A DNA stretch of 6,027 nucleotides from JAKZSU01 sp047517485 (GTDB lineage: Bacteria > Pseudomonadota > Alphaproteobacteria > UBA7887): positions 1-6,027 of the forward strand of contig JAKZSU010000258.1 of assembly GCA_047517485.1 (NCBI GenBank). Reading direction: 5' to 3'. The notes beneath the pieces are model-generated. The model was not told the DNA's origin. It did no database searches and worked only from the letters and a program-made list of their open reading frames with translations. This document shows positions 1 through 5,607 of this stretch, piece after piece (position 1 is the stretch's first letter; each line of letters starts with the position of its first letter). Both the position numbers and the translations under genes were made by a program.

Positions 1-108
1 TCGGCCAGCAAGAAGTGGCGCCGCCTGAATGGCTCGCACCACATCGCCGCGATCATTCAAGGTGTCAAATTCAAGGACGGAGAAAAGCTAACCGAACGCG
101 CCGCCTGA
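1..108 (+). CDS. IS256-family (mutator-type) transposase, C-terminal fragment cut by the window start
   Basis: Frame 1 is open from the first base to a TGA at 106-108 and encodes the last 35 residues of a protein. The stretch 'KKWRRLNGSHHIAAIIQGVK' followed by FKDGEKL is the characteristic C-terminal end of IS256-family DDE transposases, in which a W-R-R-L-N-G segment precedes a V-I-x-G-V-x-F-x-D-G segment. The catalytic DDE core would lie upstream, outside the window, so it cannot be judged whether the transposase is intact. A candidate terminal inverted repeat follows the stop by 9 bp, as expected for this family, where one transposase gene fills the element. The protein would cut and paste or copy the element in the cytoplasm. 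The family assignment is confident; activity is unknown. Confidence 0.85.
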   Translation, partial: SASKKWRRLNGSHHIAAIIQGVKFKDGEKLTERAA

Positions 109-117
109 AACCCGCGT

Positions 118-139
118 CACCAACTTTTGACAATAGCTC
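118..139 (+). mobile_element. Probable right terminal inverted repeat of the IS256-family element
   Basis: The 22 bp beginning CACCAACTTTTGAC and ending AATAGCTC lie just past the transposase stop. They resemble the imperfect terminal repeats of alphaproteobacterial IS256 elements, which often carry an AAAAGTTGGTG-like block at the inner side. The left end is outside the window, so neither the exact boundary nor the short target duplication (usually 8-9 bp in this family) can be confirmed. If the element ends at 139, the adjoining target copy would begin at 140. Confidence 0.55.
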
Positions 140-140
140 G

Positions 141-163
141 AAGCGGCAGTATAGGAGCCGCTT
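141..163 (-). terminator. Candidate 3' hairpin of the E1-like gene, without a clear U-tract
   Basis: AAGCGGC (141-147) and GCCGCTT (157-163) form a perfect 7-bp stem with a 9-nt loop. On the minus strand the stem begins inside the TAA stop of the 793-residue E1-like gene, so it sits exactly where a transcript-ending hairpin would lie. No run of T follows on the minus strand; the next bases are CGAGCTATTG. It is therefore a weak intrinsic terminator at best and may be only a stabilising 3' hairpin, or chance. Confidence 0.3.
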
Positions 164-2543
164 AGACCCGTGCGAGCAGTCCCTCCGCCGCCGCGTCGAT
201 GATCGCTTCCGCGTCGATCCGATGATGACGATAGAGAACGATGAGGTCACCGGATTGGCCGAAAGTGGTGGTTCCCAGGCTGGTCACACGATGGCGCGCG
301 ACGCTGCCCAGCCACGACAAGGTGGCGGGATGGCCGTCGAGCACGGTTACCAAGGCCGCGTCCGACGCCAGCGCGCCGAGCAAGCGCTCGACCGGGGCGA
401 CCGCCGACTCGCCGTCGCGGCGGCGCGCCTTCGCATCCCGCCAAACGGCATAGAGTCGATCGGCCGACGGCACCGCCAACAGGCCGATCCCCGGCACGTC
501 TTCCTTTAGTGCATCGATCGCTTGGCGTGCTTCGGGCGCGATCGCGCCACAATAAACGACGGCCAGTTCTGCCCCGGCGCGGGGCTCGATCTGCCAATAC
601 GCCCCCTCGATCACCGCCTTGGAAAAGGCTTGGTTTGCCGGCCGCGTCGGTTGCTCGATCGGCCGGGTCGACAGGCGCAGATAGACCGAGCCCCCGTCAG
701 TCGCCTGCATATGAGAAAAGCCCCAGCGCATGATCGCCGTGAGCTCGTCGGCGTACGCCGGCTCGAAATAGGTCAGGCCGGGCTGGCCAAGACCGATCAG
801 GGGCGTGGTAATCGATTGGTGCGCACCGCCTTCGGGGGCCAATGTGACACCCGATGGGGTCGCCACCAGCATGAACCGGGCGTTTTGGTAACAGGCGTAG
901 TTGAGCGCATCGAGCCCGCGCGCGATGAACGGATCGTAGAGCGTGCCGATCGGCAACAATCGCTGGCCGAACATCTCACTCGAAAGTCCCAGCGCGGCGA
1001 GCGTTAAGAACAGATTGTTCTCGGCGATTCCGAGCTCGATATGCTGGCCCGTCGGTGAAGACACCCAACGCTGCGCCGAGGCGACCTGTTCGTCGCGGAA
1101 AGTATCGGCGCGGCCGTTACGGTCGAAGATCTGCCGCTGATTGACCCAGGGGCCGAGATTGGTCGACACCGTGACGTCGGGCGACGTGGTTACGATCCGC
1201 GCCGCCAACTCGGTATCGCCGCGCGCCAGCTCGTTGAGGGTGCGCCCAAAGGTCTCCTGGGTCGATGTCGTGGGCTTGTTCGCGACCGCCAAGGCGTCGG
1301 GAACCGCGACCATCGCGGCGGTGTGGCGGCGAAGTCCGCCGGCGGCAAACGGCGCCGCGTCGATGAAAGCGCGATACGCGTCGCCATCGACATCAAGGCC
1401 GGCGTCCGGCCGCCATTCCTCGCCGTCGGCGATCCCCATGCGCGCCTGGAGGACCGCCAATTGCTCCGGTGTCATCAGACCGGCATGATTGTCTTTGTGC
1501 CCCGCCAGCGGCAGGCCGTGGCCCTTGATCGTGTAGGCGATGATGGCGCTCGGCTGATCGGTTTCGGACGCGCGCTGGTAAGCCTCGAGAACGGTTTCCA
1601 TGTCGTGCCCGGCGAGATTGGTCAGCAGCGCGTGCAGCGCGTCGTCGTCATGGCTGTCGAGCATTTCGGCGATGCCCGCGGTATCGCCGAGATCGTGGGT
1701 CAGGGCCTCGCGGAAGGCGCTTCCGCCCTTGAACGTCAGCGCCGAATACAGCTGGTTGGGGCACGCGTCGATCCAGTCGAGCAGCGCCTCGCCGCCGGGC
1801 CTCTCCGCCTGGGCCTGCAGCAGCTTGCCGAATTTCAGGGTGTGAACCTTCCAGTTCATCGACTCGAACAGCCCGTCGAGGCGATTGAACAAGCGGTCGC
1901 TGACCACGCTGTCGAGGCTTTGGCGGTTGTAATCGATCACCCACCAGACATTGCGCACGTCGTGCTTCCAGCTTTCCAGCAGCGCTTCGAAGACATTGCC
2001 TTCGTCGAGCTCGGCGTCGCCGAACAGGGCGATCATCCGACCCTCGGGCCGCTCCCGGCCGATCATGTCGTGGCGGCGCAGATAGTCCTGGGCGATCGAC
2101 GAGAACACCGTCATCGCCCCGCCGAGCCCGACCGAGCCGGTGGAGAAATCGACATCGTCGACGTCCTTGGTGCGCGACGGATACGATTGCGCCCCGCCGA
2201 AGGCACGGAACGCCGCCATCTGTTCCATGGTTTGGCGCCCGAACAGATACTGAATGGCATGAAACACCGGGCTTGCGTGCGGCTTTACCGCGACCCGGTC
2301 CTCGGGCCTCAGGGTGTGAAAATAGAGCGCCGTCATCAGCGTGGTGATCGACGCACACGAGGCCTGATGCCCGCCCACTTTGACGCCATCGCGCGCCGGC
2401 CGCAGGTGGTTGGCGTTATGGATCGTCCACGCCGCTAACCACGCGACTTTCTGCTCGAGCGCCTTGAGCATCCGCAGATCGCCAGCGTTCGGTCCGGTGA
2501 TTTCCGCTGGGGTCTGACTGACGACGCGCATGGGTTTGGCCAT
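162..2543 (-). CDS. Thiamine-diphosphate-dependent 2-oxo acid dehydrogenase E1 component, homodimeric AceE/transketolase-like
   Basis: A 793-residue cytoplasmic enzyme of the transketolase superfamily, closest in layout to the homodimeric E1 of pyruvate dehydrogenase (AceE) but shorter than the roughly 890 residues of E. coli AceE. Such E1 enzymes use thiamine diphosphate (ThDP) to decarboxylate a 2-oxo acid and pass the acyl group to a lipoyl E2. Visible motifs: GGHQ (57-60), KPHASPVFHA (87-96), SYPSRTKDVDDVDFSTGSVG (120-139), the ThDP/Mg motif from GDAELDEGN (175-183) to Asn206, IKGHG (339-343) followed by an active-site-loop-like HKDNH (349-353), the activating glutamate in ELGIAENN (Glu508), GGAHQS (572-577), and a transketolase-type C-terminal domain ending near LGTTTFGQSGDLIVLYRHHR (756-775). 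The ATG at 2543 has GAGG five bases upstream. No E2 or E3 gene is present. The substrate is unresolved: pyruvate, 2-oxobutyrate (as for Pseudomonas MdeB) or another 2-oxo acid. The divergent Lrp-type gene is its probable regulator. Databases often label such proteins simply 'transketolase'. Confidence 0.85.
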   Translation of the reverse strand: MAKPMRVVSQTPAEITGPNAGDLRMLKALEQKVAWLAAWTIHNANHLRPARDGVKVGGHQASCASITTLMTALYFHTLRPEDRVAVKPHASPVFHAIQYLFGRQTMEQMAAFRAFGGAQSYPSRTKDVDDVDFSTGSVGLGGAMTVFSSIAQDYLRRHDMIGRERPEGRMIALFGDAELDEGNVFEALLESWKHDVRNVWWVIDYNRQSLDSVVSDRLFNRLDGLFESMNWKVHTLKFGKLLQAQAERPGGEALLDWIDACPNQLYSALTFKGGSAFREALTHDLGDTAGIAEMLDSHDDDALHALLTNLAGHDMETVLEAYQRASETDQPSAIIAYTIKGHGLPLAGHKDNHAGLMTPEQLAVLQARMGIADGEEWRPDAGLDVDGDAYRAFIDAAPFAAGGLRRHTAAMVAVPDALAVANKPTTSTQETFGRTLNELARGDTELAARIVTTSPDVTVSTNLGPWVNQRQIFDRNGRADTFRDEQVASAQRWVSSPTGQHIELGIAENNLFLTLAALGLSSEMFGQRLLPIGTLYDPFIARGLDALNYACYQNARFMLVATPSGVTLAPEGGAHQSITTPLIGLGQPGLTYFEPAYADELTAIMRWGFSHMQATDGGSVYLRLSTRPIEQPTRPANQAFSKAVIEGAYWQIEPRAGAELAVVYCGAIAPEARQAIDALKEDVPGIGLLAVPSADRLYAVWRDAKARRRDGESAVAPVERLLGALASDAALVTVLDGHPATLSWLGSVARHRVTSLGTTTFGQSGDLIVLYRHHRIDAEAIIDAAAEGLLARV

Positions 2544-2712
2544 TCAAGCCTCGGAATTTGGAATGGCCGCTATTTTACCCCAGCCGATGAGCACGAGGGT
2601 TGCGAATCGTCCCGCAGACTCTGATTTTTACGCCATTTTCGCTCTATATTCTCCCGACACGAAGCATAATCCGCCCATGGCGCCGCGAATCACGACCGAA
2701 ATGGGAAGCCCT
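2544..2712. promoter_or_regulatory. Divergent promoter region between the E1-like gene and the Lrp/AsnC regulator
   Basis: This 169-bp non-coding region must carry the start signals for both divergent genes. It is distinctly more A/T-rich than its surroundings at 2622-2670. For the plus-strand regulator, TATATT at 2645-2650 with CTGATT at 2621-2626 (18-bp spacing) is a possible sigma-70-like promoter. For the minus-strand E1 gene, TAAAAT (complement of 2572-2577) is a possible -10 box about 30 bp from the ATG, without a good -35. Lrp/AsnC proteins usually bind A/T-rich sites between themselves and a divergent target; no clean palindrome was seen. The -10 calls are guesses by eye. Confidence 0.45.
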
Positions 2713-3195
2713 ATGCCGCGCATCAAACTCGATTCGATCGACCAGAATATTCTCACCGCCTTGCAGGAGAACGCGCGGCTGTCCAACGTCGACCTGGCGC
2801 GCAAGGTGGGCCTGTCGCCGTCGCCCTGTCTCAGGCGAGTCCGCGCCCTGGAGGAGAGCGGGGTCATTCGCCGCTACGCCACCCTGGTCGATCAGGCGGC
2901 GATCGGCTTGCCGATGAGCGTATTCGTCAGCGTCTCGCTCGAGCGCCAGATCGAGACCGGCCTGGAAACCTTCGAAGCCACCATCAAGGATCGGCCCGAA
3001 GTCATGGAGTGCTACCTGATGACCGGCACCTCGGATTATCTGTTGCGCATCGTCGTCGCCGACCTGGCGGCGTACGAGACCTTTCTCAAGGAGCACCTGA
3101 CGCGCATTCCGGGGGTGCGCAGCATCGAATCCAGTTTCGCCTTGAAACAGGTCGCCTACCGTACCGCGCTACCGCTCGACGGGGTCGAGGCCTAA
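2713..3195 (+). CDS. Lrp/AsnC-family transcriptional regulator
   Basis: A 160-residue DNA-binding regulator of normal family length. Residues 5-52 form the AsnC-type helix-turn-helix (LDSIDQNILTALQENARLSN, then VDLARKVGLSPSPCLRRVRALEESGVI), with recognition helix around SPSPCLRRVRALEE. Residues 68-145 form the ligand-sensing/oligomerisation (RAM) domain, including the turn GTSDYLL (105-111) that in the family lines the amino-acid effector pocket. The start at 2713 was chosen because GGGAAG lies four bases upstream and the protein then begins MPRIKLDSID, as usual in the family. An in-frame ATG at 2701 would add only MGSP and has no ribosome site. It is divergent from the E1-like gene, which it most likely controls in response to an amino acid; the effector is unknown. 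Its TAA stop (3193-3195) touches the inverted-repeat element that follows, yet the C-terminus looks complete. Confidence 0.92.
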   Translation: MPRIKLDSIDQNILTALQENARLSNVDLARKVGLSPSPCLRRVRALEESGVIRRYATLVDQAAIGLPMSVFVSVSLERQIETGLETFEATIKDRPEVMECYLMTGTSDYLLRIVVADLAAYETFLKEHLTRIPGVRSIESSFALKQVAYRTALPLDGVEA

Positions 3196-3226
3196 TACCA
3201 AGGGTGGATAATAATGACCCATTTGA
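3195..3226 (+). repeat. Left terminal inverted repeat of the MITE-like element
   Basis: A 32-bp arm, identical to the reverse complement of 3452-3483. It starts at the last base of the Lrp-family stop codon. The match breaks at once on both sides: 3194 against 3484 outside, 3227 against 3451 inside, which gives sharply defined arms. Confidence 0.9.
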
Positions 3227-3238
3227 CCGATCGATTTT

Positions 3239-3322
3239 CGTCGCTGGGTAGGAGCGGGGCGCGCCGTCGTGCGACCCCACGTCAAGCGGCCCCAAGACAG
3301 GCGATCTGCGCAGCCAGCGACG
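3239..3322. repeat. Internal inverted repeat, left half of the MITE-like element
   Basis: CGTCGCTGG (3239-3247) pairs perfectly with CCAGCGACG (3314-3322), enclosing 66 bases that contain further short complementary GC blocks (GGGG at 3256-3259 with CCCC at 3275-3278). This would form the first of two stem-loops between the terminal repeats. The nine-base stem is seen directly; the fold is inferred. Confidence 0.55.
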
Positions 3323-3354
3323 GCTCTTGCTCCCTGGGCGGACCGGCCCGCGGT

Positions 3355-3450
3355 GGCCCGAGGTGGCTTTCCGGGCAGCTGGCGCCGCTTGCCCGATGGA
3401 CGCCCATCGCTGGGGCCACGGCGCGCCTACCCGGAAAACCACCTCTGGCC
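3355..3450. repeat. Long imperfect foldback hairpin, right half of the MITE-like element
   Basis: The arms 3355-3378 and 3427-3450 are complementary at 21 of 24 positions (mismatches at 3359, 3367 and 3376). Pairing continues inward with a GGCGCC-like block, and CGATGG (3394-3399) pairs with CCATCG (3404-3409) around a 4-base loop. Nearly the whole 96-base stretch therefore folds into one rod next to the right terminal repeat. Confidence 0.75.
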
Positions 3451-3451
3451 A

Positions 3452-3483
3452 TCAAATGGGTCATTATTATCCACCCTTGGTAT
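3452..3483 (-). repeat. Right terminal inverted repeat of the MITE-like element
   Basis: The second 32-bp arm, a perfect reverse complement of the left arm. It ends in CCCTTGGTAT, followed by AAGCC. It lies 92 bp before the lipoprotein start, so the element fills most of the gap between the regulator and the lipoprotein gene. Confidence 0.9.
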
Positions 3484-3494
3484 AAGCCGTCGAA

Positions 3495-3523
3495 TTGGGC
3501 TGCGCGGGCGGCTGTGTCATAGT
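3495..3523 (+). promoter_or_regulatory. Possible sigma-70-like promoter for the lipoprotein-DUF2238 pair
   Basis: TTGGGC (3495-3500) and CATAGT (3518-3523) are spaced by 17 bp, about 50 bp upstream of the lipoprotein ATG. They lie just outside the MITE-like element, in otherwise GC-rich DNA. Each box matches the consensus at only 3-4 of 6 positions, so this is a candidate only. Confidence 0.3.
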
Positions 3524-3575
3524 ACCGGTCGATGTCGCGACGGGGGGCGCGCGAACAACAAGGAGGCGCCTGGCG

Positions 3576-4064
3576 ATGTTGCGTGGATTTACCGCCATCA
3601 TGATCGCCGCGTCCCTTACGGCGTGTACCGCAACTAGATTCGAGGACGGGCTCGGCCTCGAGGACAAATCCCACATGGCGGAGGCGATGCAGGTGGCGCT
3701 GGAGAGCAGAAAAACCGGCGAAGGACAGGTCTGGGAATATTCGCTGACCGGCCGTCGCGGTACGATCACGCCCTTGCGAACGTGGACCGACGACGACGGC
3801 CGGGCGTGCCGGGAGTATCAGGCGCTGGTCACCATCGACGGCACCACCCGGGCGTCCTACGGCAAGGCGTGCCGGACCCCGGCGAATATCTGGGTCGACA
3901 TCCGCTCGCCCACGCCGTACGCACGGCCAGGGTTTGCGGCTGACAACCGCCCCCGCGCCACTTTCGGAATGGGCTTCGGACATCATTTTGGCCACCACCC
4001 TTACGGCCTCCATCACGGCCACATCTTCGACCCCTATCCGTATTGGCCGTATTACGGCTACTAA
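3576..4064 (+). CDS. Lipoprotein related to the RT0821/Lpp0805 (17-kDa surface antigen) family, with a His/aromatic-rich tail
   Basis: A 162-residue predicted lipoprotein. The ATG at 3576 is preceded by a strong AAGGAGG (3560-3566) and opens a signal peptide (MLRGFTAIMIAASLTAC) whose lipobox LTAC puts the lipidated Cys at residue 17. An upstream in-frame ATG at 3495 lacks a ribosome site and would bury the signal. Residues 53-106 match the family's C-terminal module: W-E-Y-S-x-T-G-R-x-G-x-I-x-P-x-R-x-W, then GRACREYQALVTIDG and GKACRTPANIW, with the two C-R pairs at 78-79 and 99-100. The glycine-zipper segment usual between the lipobox and this module is absent; a short charged stretch, DKSHMAEAMQVALESRKTGE, replaces it. 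Residues 131-162 form an unusual tail with seven His and about ten aromatic residues. The protein is probably anchored in the outer membrane; its role is unknown. The DUF2238 gene follows by 21 bp. Confidence 0.8.
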   Translation: MLRGFTAIMIAASLTACTATRFEDGLGLEDKSHMAEAMQVALESRKTGEGQVWEYSLTGRRGTITPLRTWTDDDGRACREYQALVTIDGTTRASYGKACRTPANIWVDIRSPTPYARPGFAADNRPRATFGMGFGHHFGHHPYGLHHGHIFDPYPYWPYYGY

Positions 4065-4085
4065 TCGAATAAGAGAGTCACGTCG

Positions 4086-4826
4086 ATGCTAGTGACCCAC
4101 CGCCACTATTTCGTGGCCCTCACGGTGCTATTCGCCATTGTTTGGGCAGGCCTGGCGATCGATCCGCTGTACCGTAGCGATTGGCTATTGGAGAACGCCC
4201 TGGTGGTGGTCTTCGTTCTCGCCCTCGCGCTGTCCTGGCGCTGGTTCACCTTCTCGCGCCTATCGATGACGCTGGTCTTCATCTTTATGTGCCTGCACGA
4301 AGTCGGCGCGCACTACACCTATTCCGAAGTGCCCTACGACGCCTGGTTCACGGCACTGACCGGCACTTCGCTCAACGACGCGATGGGTTGGGAGCGCAAC
4401 CATTTCGACCGGCTGATTCATTTCTCCTATGGATTGTTGCTCGCCTATCCGATCCGCGAAATCTTTCTCCGCATCGCCAACGTCAAAGGATTCTGGGGCT
4501 ATTTCCTGCCCCTCGATCTCACCATGTCGACGTCGATGATTTTCGAATTGTTCGAATGGGCGGCGGCGGAATTTTTCGGCGGCGAGCTCGGCATGGCCTA
4601 TCTCGGCACCCAGGGCGATGTCTGGGACGCGCATAAGGACATGGCGCTGGCCAGCCTCGGCGCAATCATCGCCATGCTGATCACGGCGGCGATCAACGCC
4701 CGCCTGCAATCCGATTTTGCCAAGGAATGGACAGACAGCCTGCGCCTCAAGGGCCGTGAACCGCTCGGCGAGACCGCGATCGCGCGCATGCTCGACGAGC
4801 GCGCCGACCCGGAGGTCGAAGATTAA
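4086..4826 (+). CDS. DUF2238 (YjdF-like) multi-pass inner-membrane protein
   Basis: A 246-residue integral membrane protein with about six hydrophobic segments (near residues 8-25, 34-50, 58-75, 108-123, 135-158 and 186-206) and a charged cytoplasmic-looking tail from 207. It carries the conserved blocks of the DUF2238 family, to which E. coli YjdF belongs: LHEVGAHYTYSEVPYD (70-85), NHFDRLIHFSYGLLLAYPIR (105-124), FELFEWAAAEFFGG (153-166) and GTQGDVWDAHKDM (174-186). These blocks place several His, Asp and Glu residues in or beside the membrane, which hints at metal or proton chemistry, but the family's function is not established. AAGAGAG (4071-4077) lies eight bases before the ATG. It sits 21 bp after the lipoprotein and is probably co-transcribed with it. 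Its TAA overlaps the stop of the convergent GST gene. Confidence 0.88.
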   Translation: MLVTHRHYFVALTVLFAIVWAGLAIDPLYRSDWLLENALVVVFVLALALSWRWFTFSRLSMTLVFIFMCLHEVGAHYTYSEVPYDAWFTALTGTSLNDAMGWERNHFDRLIHFSYGLLLAYPIREIFLRIANVKGFWGYFLPLDLTMSTSMIFELFEWAAAEFFGGELGMAYLGTQGDVWDAHKDMALASLGAIIAMLITAAINARLQSDFAKEWTDSLRLKGREPLGETAIARMLDERADPEVED

Positions 4827-5455
4827 GCGTCTGTGCTCGGCCGCGCGCTGAACTCGGTGTGCCAACGGTGGATGTTCGGATAGCGCCGCTCGACATCGAT
4901 GCCGAGCATGTTCACCATGTTGATCACGAACCAGCACGTGATGTCGGCGATACTCACGTCGGCGCCGGCGATAAACGCGTTCTCCGCCATGTGCGGCTCC
5001 AGGCGTGCGAGAAAAATATCCGCCATTTCGGTGCCGCGCTCGACCATCATCGGCAATTGCGCCAAATCGGTGCGGGTGCCGGGCACCACCCGGCCCGCGA
5101 ACAGCGGCACCTTGTTGCGCACCGCGTGCAGCGCCGGCATGAAGCCGTCGAGTTCGACCCGGCGGTTCCACATATCGATGATCCCACGCTCTTCCGGCGT
5201 GCGCCCGAACAACGACGGCTCGGGGTGCAGTTCCTCGAGATAACGACAGACCGAAATCGACTCGGCGATCACCGTGCCGTCGTCGAGTTCGAGAAACGGC
5301 ACGCAATGAAACGGGTTCATCGAGGTGAACGGCTCCTTGAACTGGTCGTCCTCGCGCACGTTGAGCTCGACGATCGGAATCTCGATGCCCTTCTCGGCAA
5401 GAAATACCCGCACCCGTTTGGAGTTGGCCGCCGGGCCGAAATCATAGAGTTTCAC
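4823..5455 (-). CDS. Glutathione S-transferase family protein
   Basis: A 210-residue cytosolic GST-like protein of normal length. The N-terminal thioredoxin-fold domain (about 1-78) begins MKLYDFGPAANSKRVRVFLA, with Ser12 at the usual place of the catalytic Ser of bacterial GSTs, the cis-proline in CVPFLE (Pro53) and the glutathione-binding pair Glu65-Ser66 in IAESISVCRYLEE. The helical C-terminal domain (about 87-205) carries the N-capping-box region GADVSIADIT (Ser168 to Asp171). The start is taken as GTG at 5455, preceded by AAGGGGA eight bases upstream; an in-frame ATG at 5500 would add 15 residues before the conserved fold and lacks a ribosome site. Probable role: conjugation or reduction with glutathione in detoxification or stress; the substrate is unknown. 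It converges with the DUF2238 gene (4-bp overlap) and is divergent from the cyclase. Confidence 0.9.
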   Translation of the reverse strand: MKLYDFGPAANSKRVRVFLAEKGIEIPIVELNVREDDQFKEPFTSMNPFHCVPFLELDDGTVIAESISVCRYLEELHPEPSLFGRTPEERGIIDMWNRRVELDGFMPALHAVRNKVPLFAGRVVPGTRTDLAQLPMMVERGTEMADIFLARLEPHMAENAFIAGADVSIADITCWFVINMVNMLGIDVERRYPNIHRWHTEFSARPSTDA

Positions 5456-5607
5456 GAGCGTTGTCCCCTTATTGAAATCGATTTGCCGGGCAATCCTCAC
5501 TCACCGCCGAACCACGGTCCAGCACAATTCCGTCAGGCCTGCCGCGCGCACGCCTTGAGGCATGCTCAACCCCGGCGTAGCATGCCGGCCGGTTGGGAGG
5601 ACAATCC
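5456..5607. promoter_or_regulatory. Divergent intergenic region between the GST and cyclase genes
   Basis: This 152-bp region must hold the promoters of both genes. No convincing -35/-10 pair was found on either strand. Next to the cyclase it carries two overlapping short inverted repeats (listed separately), followed by the ribosome site GGGAGG (5595-5600). Confidence 0.4.
5555..5586. promoter_or_regulatory. Overlapping inverted repeats in the cyclase leader, possible operator or hairpin
   Basis: GGCATGCT (5559-5566) and AGCATGCC (5579-5586) form a perfect 8-bp inverted repeat with a 12-base spacer. Overlapping its first arm, TTGAG-N5-CTCAA (5555-5569) is a second, operator-like dyad. Both lie just upstream of the cyclase ribosome site. 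They cannot form the same pairs at once. Either may be a regulator site or an RNA hairpin near the start; no regulator is recognised. Confidence 0.35.

Larger units (their letters stand above)
3195..3483. mobile_element. MITE-like non-autonomous element with perfect 32-bp terminal inverted repeats
   Basis: Bases 3195-3226 are an exact reverse complement of 3452-3483 (32 of 32), beginning ATACCAAGGGTGG and running through ATAATGACCC. The A/T-containing ends contrast with a very GC-rich interior. The interior holds no believable gene; its open frames lack ribosome sites and family features. It folds on itself instead (see the separate repeats). TAA occurs on both outer sides (3193-3195 and 3483-3485), so the element may be 3196-3482 with a 3-bp target duplication. 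TA alone is also possible, as made by IS630/mariner-type transposases; the sequence does not decide. Inferred: a miniature element moved by a transposase encoded elsewhere. The alternative is a long structured intergenic repeat. When transcribed it could also act as a 3' hairpin for the regulator gene. Confidence 0.8.

Noticed and set aside
1323..2438. A 371-codon plus-strand open frame opposite the E1-like gene
   Set aside because: It is the antisense shadow of a gene with clear catalytic motifs. High GC content keeps antisense frames open, and its translation shows no recognisable family and no ribosome site was seen.
2530..2712. Upstream in-frame extension of the Lrp-family gene
   Set aside because: It would overlap the E1 start and add about 61 residues before the conserved helix-turn-helix; GGGAAG before 2713 and normal family length favour the shorter form.
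3195..3483. Intrinsic terminator of the regulator gene as the sole explanation of the inverted repeat
   Set aside because: Arms of 32 bp separated by 225 bases, with no U-tract and sharp mobile-element-like boundaries, do not fit a normal terminator, although the element may end transcripts as a side effect.
3214..3522. Short open frames inside the inverted-repeat element as a possible transposase or peptide
   Set aside because: No transposase motif, no ribosome site, and the region is dominated by complementary arms, which constrain the sequence for structure.
3282..4022. A 246-codon minus-strand frame across the MITE-like element and lipoprotein
   Set aside because: Antisense to the lipoprotein, whose signal peptide, lipobox and ribosome site are clear.
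4260..5306. A 348-codon minus-strand open frame spanning DUF2238 and the GST
   Set aside because: It runs antisense to DUF2238 and out of frame through the GST. The product is Arg/His-rich with no domain, typical of a shadow frame.
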